Positions 34,101 through 41,829 of a DNA stretch of 59,578 bases are shown piece by piece. This stretch comes from Paenibacillus tepidiphilus. Lineage in GTDB: Bacteria > Bacillota > Bacilli > Paenibacillales > Paenibacillaceae. Under the pieces are notes generated by a model. That model had not been told where the DNA came from. It did not search any database and saw only the letters and a list, made by a program, of their open reading frames with translations. Location of the stretch: positions 1 to 59,578 of the forward strand of contig NZ_VWRQ01000033.1 of NCBI RefSeq assembly GCF_008635795.1. Direction: 5' to 3'. Positions within the stretch are counted from its first letter, which is position 1, and every line of letters starts with the position of its first letter. A program made the position numbers and the translations under genes.

Positions 34101-37091
34101 CTGGGCCGCTGCGCCGGCGGTGCCGCGGTAGACTTCAACTGCTCCGCCGGTTGCCGAAGCGGCAGCGGCACCGTCCTTGTTCAGTGTAATCACTGAACTG
34201 GCGGCCGTCAGCTTGTCGGACTGAAGATTTACTTCTGCCCCCCGGACCTCCAGGCTTCCGGCAATGGTAGCCGCGCCGCCGATGGTCAGGTCATGGTGAA
34301 CATCGACATCGCCTTCCGCGCTGGCGCTGAGCGCCAGTATATCCGTCTGCGGATTATACAGCTGGCTATGGATATGCAGGGAGTCGGCATTGCCCGCCTG
34401 CGTCAGCTTGTCCCAGGCACTTCCGCTTGCGATCGTCTCCAGCGATGTGCCGATGCCAACCTTCCACTTGCGTTCGCTTTCGTTCCAGACCAGCCGGGCA
34501 CCCGGCTGGGATTCGCCCCGGAAGACTTCAATTCCGCTCTCGTTCACCGGCGGTTCTTCGCCGGTAAATTTGTTGATCTCGATCATGTTGCTCTCCACGA
34601 CCAGATCCTCCCGGTTAACCGTAGTGGTGGTCCCCCGGACGAGCAGATTGCCATCCACCGTCAGCTGCCCTTCTACGGCCAGGCCTCCGGAAATATCCGC
34701 CCCGTTATTTACGATGAGCGTTCCCTCGATCTCTGCGCTGTTTACAATTTCAACATCGCCGCCGTCTGTCGTCTTCAGCGCCGTATTCCCTTCCCCGTCG
34801 CTGAGCGAATTATGGCGGTGCAGGCCATCGGCATCCGAAGACACGCCGCCCGTCAGGGCATCCCAGTTGCTGCCGTAGGCGATATTGGATAAATTATCGC
34901 CAAGGCCCAGCTTCCAGCGCAGCTCCTCCTCATCCCAGACCAGCTTGGCGCTGGGATTCTGTCTGCCCCTGTACACTTCAATGCTGCTCTGCTTCAGCAG
35001 CGAACCGCTGCTGCCTTCGAACTTGTTCAGCTCGATCCGGTTGCTGGTTACGGCCAGTTCACTCTTGTTAATGAAGGTGGTTGAGCCGGTAACGGTCAGA
35101 TTACCGTCAATGGTAGCCGATCCGCCTACCTTCAGATTGCCCTGCAGCTCGGCGTCCCCCCCGGTCAGCAGCTTCCCGGCAACTTCGGCATCGCCGGAGG
35201 CGGTCACCTTGCCCTGATCATTGACGGTCAGCACTGCCCCGCCGGAAGGGGTCCCGAGCACACTGTGCTTATGCGAGGTGTCCGCAACCGTTCCATTCGT
35301 GAGCGCATCCCACTTGTTGCCGTAAGGAATGTCGGACATGCTGCCCGTCACACCGATCCGCCATTTCCGTTCATTCTCACTCCACTCCAGCCGGGCTTGC
35401 GGCTTACCGTTCCCCCGGTACACCTCAAGGCCGCCCTTGTCGTCCGCCGCTGCCTCATTCTCCGCCTTGTTGACCGTCAGGAAGCTGTCCGCAAGCTCCT
35501 GCTCCACCTTGCGGACGACCACCTCTTCTTCCTTGACGACCAGCTTATTCACGGTCAGCGTCTCGCCGACCATCAGCTCATGCGGAATATGGACATTGCC
35601 GTCGGCACCGATCTCCAGCGCCAGCAGGCTGCGGTCTTCGTTATGGAATTGACTATGCGTGTGCAGGTCATCCGCATTGTGAGTGCCGCCCGTCAGCTCT
35701 TCCCAGCGCTTCCCGTCCGGGATGTCGGTCATTTCGCTTGGCGAAGACCCGATTTGCCAGGTCCCGGTGGCTTCATTCCAGGCAAGCTTGGCATTCGGCT
35801 TCGTTTCGCCGCGCTTAATTTCCAGGCCGCTGCCGGAAGCAATCAGTTTCTGGTCCACCGTCAGCTTGTTCTCGATCACAACATTGCTATCGGTATCTGT
35901 GCTGAGCGCCGGAGCCCCTTTACTGTCATATAACCCGCTGTGCTTATGCAGCCCATCCGCACTTGCCCCGCCGCGCAGCCGCTCCCAATCTGCACCGTAG
36001 GCGATTTTATGCAGACCGCTGCCCGCCTGGTCGGCCTGACTCTCGGTCCCGATCTTCCAGGCGGCTGCATCCTCGTCCCAGACCAGCTGGGCATTCGGCC
36101 GGTTCCCGCGGCTGATCTCAATGCCGCTGCTTAAAGGTCCGGCGTCATTCTTATTCAGGGTAACCATATTGCCGGAGATGACTACCTGGGGCACGTCTAA
36201 TACCGCCTGCCCGCCGGAGACATCCAGACCGCCGCCGGCTTTGAGCGGGCCTGTAACATTGACGGGGCCGGCCAGTTCGATATCGCCTCCCGCGCTAATC
36301 TTGAGCGTTTCCCCGCCGCCCGCCGTCACGGCGAAGGAGCCGTCCACCTCAAGCTGGCCGCTTACTTTCAGCGCCGCGGTATGGACGGGCCCGGTAAATT
36401 CGCTTTTCTCGGCATGGATATATAACGTGGAAGTATCCTTGCCATCGTCTGTCTCGGAAGAGCTGAAGTAAGGCTGGGACGGGCCCGCCTCCTGGCCGAT
36501 GATCAGCTTGCCCGCCTGCAGCGTGGCGCCGCCGACGGCTTTTCTGACCAGCGGGGAACCGTCGATGTCTGTGGTATAGGTATCTTCGACGGCTAAGGTG
36601 CCATCCTGAAGGTGCTTCAGCACCACGCGGGCGATTAGAATGTCTTTGCTGGGTTCCTCCGGTTTCTTGGAGCTCGTCTTGATCAGTGGATATTCCCATA
36701 CATGGATGTTATTCGTTCCGCCTTTGTCAGCATCTGTATCCGTTAATAGCTCGCTGTAGCTGACGGTGATATAAATCTGGTCCGAGGTACTGTAGCCGGC
36801 CAAATCCAGATGCAGGCTGGGATGATCGGCGCCGACGACAATTTCCTGGCCGATCTCCTCATTATTCTCGGGGTCCAGCACCCGGTTAATGGCAATCCCC
36901 GGCGTAATGGTTACCCTGGTCGGGTCTGTCTTCGACGGTTTAACCTCCAGTCCGTTTACGACCCCCCAATCATGAAAGTACCGGTTATGCAGCCGCTGCA
37001 GCCGCTGATGATAGCTCTGATCCAGCTTCAGGTCTTCCTCCTTCAGCAGCAGCCCGTTGAAGTAATTCATCCGTTTGATATCGTTTGGCAC
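31104..37091 (-). CDS. Giant eCIS tail fibre B with S74 chaperone end
   Basis: A 1995-residue fibre, probably trimeric and mounted on the baseplate to bind target surfaces. Residues 1-190 (KRMNYFNGLLLKEEDLKLDQ, RLQRLHNRYFHDWGVVNGLE) match the start of fibre A and should be the attachment domain. The shaft has twelve modules of the type E-V-x-R-G-x6-A-x-L-x-W-x-E-x4-W-x-x-G, the early ones followed by LHxHS and the later ones by GHTH. Between them lie 11-residue repeats (TLSAKDSAVTG, KLTAKDAVISG). The C-terminus (SSRTFKDNITALPVKKAVEL, IGFIAEEVPQIF) is a peptidase S74 intramolecular chaperone with its Ser/Lys pair, which normally cuts itself off after folding. GTG 37091, nine bases after GGGAGGA, is preferred to GTG 37100. 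Last gene of the locus. Confidence 0.85.
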   Translation of the reverse strand: MPNDIKRMNYFNGLLLKEEDLKLDQSYHQRLQRLHNRYFHDWGVVNGLEVKPSKTDPTRVTITPGIAINRVLDPENNEEIGQEIVVGADHPSLHLDLAGYSTSDQIYITVSYSELLTDTDADKGGTNNIHVWEYPLIKTSSKKPEEPSKDILIARVVLKHLQDGTLAVEDTYTTDIDGSPLVRKAVGGATLQAGKLIIGQEAGPSQPYFSSSETDDGKDTSTLYIHAEKSEFTGPVHTAALKVSGQLEVDGSFAVTAGGGETLKISAGGDIELAGPVNVTGPLKAGGGLDVSGGQAVLDVPQVVISGNMVTLNKNDAGPLSSGIEISRGNRPNAQLVWDEDAAAWKIGTESQADQAGSGLHKIAYGADWERLRGGASADGLHKHSGLYDSKGAPALSTDTDSNVVIENKLTVDQKLIASGSGLEIKRGETKPNAKLAWNEATGTWQIGSSPSEMTDIPDGKRWEELTGGTHNADDLHTHSQFHNEDRSLLALEIGADGNVHIPHELMVGETLTVNKLVVKEEEVVVRKVEQELADSFLTVNKAENEAAADDKGGLEVYRGNGKPQARLEWSENERKWRIGVTGSMSDIPYGNKWDALTNGTVADTSHKHSVLGTPSGGAVLTVNDQGKVTASGDAEVAGKLLTGGDAELQGNLKVGGSATIDGNLTVTGSTTFINKSELAVTSNRIELNKFEGSSGSLLKQSSIEVYRGRQNPSAKLVWDEEELRWKLGLGDNLSNIAYGSNWDALTGGVSSDADGLHRHNSLSDGEGNTALKTTDGGDVEIVNSAEIEGTLIVNNGADISGGLAVEGQLTVDGNLLVRGTTTTVNREDLVVESNMIEINKFTGEEPPVNESGIEVFRGESQPGARLVWNESERKWKVGIGTSLETIASGSAWDKLTQAGNADSLHIHSQLYNPQTDILALSASAEGDVDVHHDLTIGGAATIAGSLEVRGAEVNLQSDKLTAASSVITLNKDGAAAASATGGAVEVYRGTAGAAAQIAWQEDKDQWKLGLAGAAAGLTVDTAGNISASGNLQAAGGIFTGTVSAASASLTGNLIVGEGLEVPQGTESDAQIKWVKDRWKLGTVNKTVLSLTRSGRMGIGTDNPTEALDVAGKAVFRTETEFAGAASFSGKLTAHKEAAFEEQVSFTKPVKAADLAVNGNLEVTGKVLASRLEATRGVGSDGNPLKNASIYWDNEKQAWFYGNGVTLAEFGAGRDSQNTLYDAVGKGVAVYADKEGKVGIGTNSPLAALDVRVAADTTAFSVTKAGNVGVGTASPAAKLDVRGEAAVTKLSVQGDAAVTNLSVQGDAAVTGTLNAASAVVSKDLTVNGNLTVNGDVVTVNAATLEVEDSIIRVNKYTPQATPAVTNGGLEVFRGGTAPAAQLIWDESADQWLAGASDALKALEYKGHTHPEIAGLSEVFTIDAGKVGIGTAAPAATLDVGGTARISGKLTVTEAAVSSLLSGKDAAFTGTLSGKDIAASGTLTSKDASVTGTLSAKDSAVTGKLTAKDAVISGSLAVGQGLSVERGTDPKAQILWDEAADEWQLGVAGNMKQLSYNGHTHQELTVLSGALKVVSGNVGIGTANPAVKLDVSGNAAVSGKVSAAEAAVTGSLTAKDISAGGTVTAANASISAALSAKDAQVTGKLTAKDAVISGSLAVAQGISVERGTDSKAQILWDEAADEWQLGVAGSMKSLSYSGHTHQELTELSGALRIVSGNVGIGTASPSAKLDVGGSVAVSGKLTAAEAAISSLLSGKDAAFTGALSAKDATVTGTLTVKDGSVSGTLTAPNAAVTAKLTAKDVAVSGNLEVSQGLTVSRGSDPKAQLLWDEGLDAWQAGVAGSLKPLAYSDHTHAELTKLSSALTIDGTGNVGIGKTAADGYRLDVDGNMRATNFAQTSSRTFKDNITALPVKKAVELLGKLKPVTFSYKEDNGKQQNIGFIAEEVPQIFATSDQKSVVLMDIIAVLTTVVQKQQKDAEGMHKQLKALQKQVTALTGA
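31528..32868 (-). repeat. Long coding repeats of fibre B
   Basis: Equivalent points (GGGTATG-type, coding GHTH) recur at 31528, 31981, 32401 and about 32854, spaced 453, 420 and 453 bp. The 33-bp difference equals one 11-residue repeat. Similarity is high at DNA level around CATTCATCAGC(C/T)GC(T/C)TCATCCC, pointing to recent duplication within the gene. Confidence 0.75.
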
Positions 37092-37137
37092 TAGTCCCAC
37101 TCCTCCCGGCTTTTCAAATCAGCCCATGAACCCCTAG

Positions 37138-37326
37138 TTACTGCGGAAGCACGGCTTCCTCAACATCCTCGGCAATCAGTTCCTCAAGCACCTGTACCGC
37201 GCCGCTGATGCGCATTAAGGTATAGCTGAGTCCGCTGCGTTTCTCATCAAGCTCCTGCATCATTTGCCGGCCGGATTCAAGCTCCGCTTTCAAATGTCCA
37301 ATCCGTGCTTCAATTTGTTCTCTCAT
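37138..37326 (-). CDS. Small helical protein between the two fibre genes
   Basis: A 62-residue acidic protein (REQIEARIGHLKAELESGRQ, RISGAVQVLEELIAEDVEEA) that looks like a single long helix or coiled coil. ATG 37326 lies eight bases after GGAGG; the frame extends upstream only through the end of fibre A. It lies 16 bp behind fibre A and 46 bp ahead of fibre B. A role as fibre assembly helper is a guess from position; no family was recognised. Confidence 0.65.
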   Translation of the reverse strand: MREQIEARIGHLKAELESGRQMMQELDEKRSGLSYTLMRISGAVQVLEELIAEDVEEAVLPQ

Positions 37327-37342
37327 CGTTAATTCCTCCATA

Positions 37343-40168
37343 TCATGCACCCTGCAGGGCGGCAATTTGTTTTTGCATACGGGTAATCGCTTTTTGCTGG
37401 TCTTTCATCACACTGGTCAGCACTGCGATAATATCCATCGCACTGACCGCACGCTGATCCTTGTCGGCCAGAAGGGCAGGCACCTCCTCGGCAATAAAGC
37501 CGAGTGTCCGCTCCTTCGATCCGTCCTTGTATTTGAACGATACCGGATTAAGCGCTTCAAGCAGCCCCTTAGCCTCCTTAACGGGAAGGTCGGCGATGTT
37601 GTCCTTCAGCTCGCGGGAGGACCACCAATACATGCTGCCGTTGGCGTAGACTCCGCCGCTGGCATGCAGATAGATCCGGTCGCCGGCGTCGTTCGATACG
37701 CCGATATCAAGCACGCAGTTCTCGCCGCTTGTCGGATAGAACTTGATCCACGCCGAGTCACCGCTGCCGCCGCCGGGGTCGGAAGGGAAGATAATGCCGT
37801 TATTGCCGCTACCCGCGCTCGGAATCAAGGCGCTGCGGACCTCCAGACTGCTGTGCACCGAGGCATAGGACCAGTCGTTGCCGTAATTAAGGACAAGGCT
37901 GCTGCCGTTGTCCACCAGCGCTCTGCCCGGCGCTCCCCGGCGGCCGGGATAACCGATCTTGAAATCGGCACAGCGGACAATGGCGTCGAAGTTTTCGGCC
38001 ACATCAAGCTTTTTAAGCATTCCGTCGAAATTCAGTACCGCTGTCTTAATAACTCCGTTGATTTCAAGATCTCCGGTGATTCTGGCGTTACCGTTCACCT
38101 GCAGGTAGGTGTTAACATCGAGCCGGTCCCAGATCGAAACTTTCCGCGCGCCTCCGTTCTTGGAGTTGCCGACAATCATCAGTGACCCGTAGGTTCCATA
38201 ATCATTGCTGATCTCAGCCTGGTTCCCTCCCGCAAATCCGGACCACGCGGAGGTGAAGCGGATCGGATTCTGGCCTGCGCCGGTCATAATGCGCATACCG
38301 CCCGTGACTTCCAGTTTATCCGCAGGGAGCAGCGTGCCGATGCCGACATTGCCCGAGGTATTGAGCGAAATATGGTCCTGCTTGTCGTTCGTCGTTCCGA
38401 TCTCCAGCGTGCAGTCCTCGCCTTCGCGCGGATAATATTTAATCCAGGCCATATCGCCGGAACCGCCGCCCGGATTGCTCGGGAATACAATGCCGTTGCC
38501 TGCCCCGCTGCCCACGCTGGGAATAATCTGTCCGGACGCCTGAAGGCTGCCGTTGACATAGAGCATACCGTTGACATCGAGCCGGTCCCAGATCGCTACC
38601 TTTCTGCCTTGACCGGCGGATTGATTGCCCACGATCATCAGCGCTTTATGATTCGTGGTGTCATTGCTGATCTCGGCGGTATTGTTCTTGCCGTCCGGGA
38701 AGGCGCTCCAGGCAGAGGTGAAGCGGATCGGATTGCTTCCGCTGAGCATGCGCAGGCTGCCGTCTACATCCAATGAATCCTCCAGGGTCTTCCTCGGACC
38801 GATGCCCACATAACCGCTGCTGTTCCACGAGAGTACGGGCTTGTCCGAACGGGTACCATCGGCGGCGACCGCCCTTGTCCCGAGCACCCCGCCCGCTGCA
38901 CCGAACAGCGCCGGGCCGTCTACCTCCGCCCCTGCGAACAGCTTGCCCTTGCCGAACCAGCCCAGGCCATGCGTGCTGTCGATGGTGTCCTTATCCGTAG
39001 CCTTCAGCCACAGCATCTTGTCGTCCTTCAGCCCCAGATCCGCATCGCTGTACAGCTTGCCGGCTGCATTGTAGCCCAGGCTGGCGCCGGTGGCGGAGCT
39101 AAGCTTGCCGTGCTTGTGCAGGCTGTCGGCGTAATCGTGGCCGATGAGCCCCTCCCAATCGTTGCCGTAGGCGATTTTCTTGAGATCGCCGCCAAGTCCC
39201 GCCTTGAAGCATTGCTCGCTCTCGACCCAGACAATCCGGGCATCCTGCTTCCCGTCGTTGCCCCGGTACACTTCCAGTCCACCGTCGCGGGGACCCGGGA
39301 ATACATAATTCGGATCGTCAGGATTGGGGCTGTTGACCTCCACGAAGCTGTTCATAATGCGCAGCTCGCTCTGGGACTGATCCTTCCCCTTGAGATAAAG
39401 CTCGCCTTGCAGCGTCAGATCGCCCTTAACGTTCAGCGAACCGGTAAAATGGGTCTCGGGCGCATTCACCTCCAGCACATGCCCTTCCTGCAGTGCATAC
39501 ACGGAAGGCATAGTGGCCAGAGACTGTTCATGCTCACTCATATTCCCGTTGTTATCTTCACTTTTAGCCTTGACAATCAGTTGCTCGGTAACCATCTTCC
39601 TGCCGGCCGCCCCTGCATAAATTCTGAGCGGCGTTCGGTCGGCGTCAGCGTCGTAGTCGAAGATGCAGGCATTGTCGATCTTCGTTTCGGTGCCTTCCTT
39701 GCGGGGAACCACCCGGGCCAGCACGATGTTTCCGGGGCCGTCAGGTTTGACGGTACCACTGCTGATCTTGCCGCGCTCCCAGGTATGAATCGGTTCGCCC
39801 TGACCCCGTTCAACATTGCGCTCAGACTTCTCTTCCTGATAGCTGACCCAAATATAAATGCTCTCATTGGCCATATATTCGGACAGATTTACCGGATTAT
39901 CCGGGTGCCCTTCATAGATCAGGATTTCCTGGCTGACGCTTTCACCGTTCAGGACGGCCTGATTGAGCGCCAAGCCCTCACTCACCTGCACCTGCATATC
40001 TGAGTCCGGCAGCGCCTGAACCTTCAGCCCGGTGACAATGCCCCAGGTGTGCAGATAGCGGTTATGCAGGCGCTGCAGACGCAGGTAGAAGTCCTGATCC
40101 AGGCTGTAATCGGCGGCGTTCAGAAACAGTCCGTCGAAATAATTCATTCTCTTGAATTCTTTTCCCAT
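37343..40168 (-). CDS. eCIS tail fibre A with S74 chaperone end
   Basis: A 941-residue fibre. The N-terminal attachment domain (KRMNYFDGLFLNAADYSLDQ, LQRLHNRYLHTWGIVTGLKV) is shared with fibre B. One YRG/W module occurs near residue 300 (GGLEVYRGNDGKQDARIVW). Two long copies of another module follow: RFTSAWSAFPDG, AEISND, LMIVGN, KVAIWDRLDVN, GIVFPSNPGGGSGDMAWIKY and again FTSAWSGFAGG, AEISND, KVSIWDRLDVN, GIIFPSDPGGGSGDSAWIKF. The end WWSSRELKDNIADLPVKEAK with LGFIAEEVPALLADKDQ is the S74 chaperone. ATG 40168 lies nine bases after GGAGG; an in-frame TTG at 40177 is too near. It corresponds to Pvc13/Afp13 in function. Confidence 0.87.
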   Translation of the reverse strand: MGKEFKRMNYFDGLFLNAADYSLDQDFYLRLQRLHNRYLHTWGIVTGLKVQALPDSDMQVQVSEGLALNQAVLNGESVSQEILIYEGHPDNPVNLSEYMANESIYIWVSYQEEKSERNVERGQGEPIHTWERGKISSGTVKPDGPGNIVLARVVPRKEGTETKIDNACIFDYDADADRTPLRIYAGAAGRKMVTEQLIVKAKSEDNNGNMSEHEQSLATMPSVYALQEGHVLEVNAPETHFTGSLNVKGDLTLQGELYLKGKDQSQSELRIMNSFVEVNSPNPDDPNYVFPGPRDGGLEVYRGNDGKQDARIVWVESEQCFKAGLGGDLKKIAYGNDWEGLIGHDYADSLHKHGKLSSATGASLGYNAAGKLYSDADLGLKDDKMLWLKATDKDTIDSTHGLGWFGKGKLFAGAEVDGPALFGAAGGVLGTRAVAADGTRSDKPVLSWNSSGYVGIGPRKTLEDSLDVDGSLRMLSGSNPIRFTSAWSAFPDGKNNTAEISNDTTNHKALMIVGNQSAGQGRKVAIWDRLDVNGMLYVNGSLQASGQIIPSVGSGAGNGIVFPSNPGGGSGDMAWIKYYPREGEDCTLEIGTTNDKQDHISLNTSGNVGIGTLLPADKLEVTGGMRIMTGAGQNPIRFTSAWSGFAGGNQAEISNDYGTYGSLMIVGNSKNGGARKVSIWDRLDVNTYLQVNGNARITGDLEINGVIKTAVLNFDGMLKKLDVAENFDAIVRCADFKIGYPGRRGAPGRALVDNGSSLVLNYGNDWSYASVHSSLEVRSALIPSAGSGNNGIIFPSDPGGGSGDSAWIKFYPTSGENCVLDIGVSNDAGDRIYLHASGGVYANGSMYWWSSRELKDNIADLPVKEAKGLLEALNPVSFKYKDGSKERTLGFIAEEVPALLADKDQRAVSAMDIIAVLTSVMKDQQKAITRMQKQIAALQGA

Positions 40169-40195
40169 GTTCTGCAACCTCCGGATTTGTAATCT

Positions 40196-40945
40196 CTATT
40201 CCTCTCTCATTCCTCCGACCAAGGTCTCCATTCCTACACGGCCGTACACGCCAAGACGCATTCGCGGCACCTCGATATTCAGGCTGTAATTGGTATAGAA
40301 CGGCTTCTCCCGGCGGAGCACCTCCTGCAGGATGTTCACCTTGTTCTGAAGCAGGCTCCGGCTGTGTGCGGGGAGAATGATATGGACGGTAAAATAACTC
40401 GGCTCCGCCGGTCCGGTCATCGTGTTGATGCCGATTCGGCTGCCTTTGCCGCAGCGGACCGGCTCCTCATAGCTCTCGATATGGATGGCAGCCTCCTCTC
40501 CGGCAAACACCTGCAAATATTCTGCAAGGCCCTCAGGTGTACCCCGTTTCTTGTACAGCTCCATCATACCGCCGAGCAGCTTACGGTTAACCGTGCTGCG
40601 CTCAGCAGTCAGCGGAAGCAGCTGTGCCGGGGTAAGAGTCCGTTCGTAGGTATCCAGGTTACCGTCGTATTCCTCCCCTTCGGTGAGGGTTAGGCCAAGC
40701 CAGCCTGCCAGCCAGGGAAGAAAAGACGCCGGGGTCTTGAGCGGATCGAAATAATGATGAAATCCGTCAAGCAGGGCTTCAATTCCCACCGACTCTCCGC
40801 TGAGCGCCCCTGTCTTGCCCGAGAGCAGCGCTTCAAAGCCCTTCAGAAACCGTCCCAGAAAAAAGTCAGCCTCAGACTGGTTTGCCTGCTGCTGAAAGAT
40901 TCGCGGCAGATAACTCACATAACTGTAATCATCCTGAGTGGTCAT
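40196..40945 (-). CDS. Phage tail protein I-like baseplate protein
   Basis: A 249-residue protein of the P2 gpI-like tail family that links the baseplate to the fibres. Typical segments are YVSYLPRIFQQ near the start, FLPWLAGWLGLTL, LLPLTAERSTVNRKLLGGMM and LYKKRGTPEGLAEYLQVFAG. The ending (YGRVGMETLVGGMREE) is common in eCIS forms. The start overlaps the stop of the preceding baseplate J gene by four bases. Fibre A follows after 27 bp, as expected for a fibre connector. Confidence 0.82.
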   Translation of the reverse strand: MTTQDDYSYVSYLPRIFQQQANQSEADFFLGRFLKGFEALLSGKTGALSGESVGIEALLDGFHHYFDPLKTPASFLPWLAGWLGLTLTEGEEYDGNLDTYERTLTPAQLLPLTAERSTVNRKLLGGMMELYKKRGTPEGLAEYLQVFAGEEAAIHIESYEEPVRCGKGSRIGINTMTGPAEPSYFTVHIILPAHSRSLLQNKVNILQEVLRREKPFYTNYSLNIEVPRMRLGVYGRVGMETLVGGMREE

Positions 40946-41814
40946 TCTTGCACCTCCACCTTCAGCTCCTTCAGCCGGAATAATTGGTAGGGCCTAAGCT
41001 CCGGTGAATCCAGCGACAAGGCGGCGACGTAATTCACGCCGGGGATGGCTTCAACCAGGTGGTACAGGTCGGAAGAATACAATTTCCGCCCCGGAGGCCA
41101 GCCCTCTCCTTCTTCTCCGCCGGATACGGGGTCCAGGAAGCGGCTTACCGCCTCGCTGACCGTAGCGGAAATTCCTTTATTCTTCGCTGAAACCACCATA
41201 TCTACAGATACATCGCGGTAGTCGGGCTCGACCACATGCACCCGCGTGGTCAGCAGCTTGCGGGCGTCAAGATACGCCTTGACGGCGGCTTTGATCTCTG
41301 TGATTTCGCGCAGGAGATCATTCTGCCTGGCGGTTTGCAGCACCAGAATCACGGATACATGGCCAAAGCTCTCTTTGTCCCCGGCCGCAGCCTTCTCCAT
41401 ATCCGTGTTGATCAGGCACAGTGTGCGCAGCGCCAGGTCCGGGTACTTGTCTTGTATGCCCGGAATCCTGGCCAGTCCCTGCCTGGCGAGTAATCGGTAA
41501 TCATCCGCCGTAACCGCGCGGTAGGTTTCCTTAAACTGCTGTACCCCCCGGCGGATACCGTTCGTCAGCTCCTCGCCGTCCTTCAGCGCTGTACCCAGCA
41601 GCTTCAGAAACTCCTGCTTGCTGGCATCCGTCACCTGGTCCAGGCGGTACAGCACCATTTCACTGAACCAGGCGAACAGCTCGACCAGTGTAATGCCCGG
41701 GTCAGAGGGATTGTAATTCGTCCATTCCGGAGCATACAGCGGAATCAGCGATTTGGCGTCGGCGACCAGCTGCTCGAAATCCAGATCGTCCAAATTCGGT
41801 ATCGGAAGCGCCAT
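40942..41814 (-). CDS. Baseplate J-like wedge protein, short (Pvc12-like position)
   Basis: A 290-residue baseplate wedge protein. The N-terminus has the J-type signature PLYAPEWTNYNPSDPGITLVELFAWFSEMVLYRLDQV (here cut: EWTNYNPSDPGITLVELFAW). The middle has YRAVTADDYRLLARQGLARI and the C-terminal half has GRKLYSSDLYHLVEAIPGVN. Compared with the 1215-residue neighbour it lacks the central 700 residues. Together the two should build the wedge ring that triggers sheath contraction. The start follows GGAGGAAGGCCT; the stop overlaps the next gene by four bases. Confidence 0.8.
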   Translation of the reverse strand: MALPIPNLDDLDFEQLVADAKSLIPLYAPEWTNYNPSDPGITLVELFAWFSEMVLYRLDQVTDASKQEFLKLLGTALKDGEELTNGIRRGVQQFKETYRAVTADDYRLLARQGLARIPGIQDKYPDLALRTLCLINTDMEKAAAGDKESFGHVSVILVLQTARQNDLLREITEIKAAVKAYLDARKLLTTRVHVVEPDYRDVSVDMVVSAKNKGISATVSEAVSRFLDPVSGGEEGEGWPPGRKLYSSDLYHLVEAIPGVNYVAALSLDSPELRPYQLFRLKELKVEVQE

Positions 41815-41829
41815 AGGCCTTCCTCCTTT

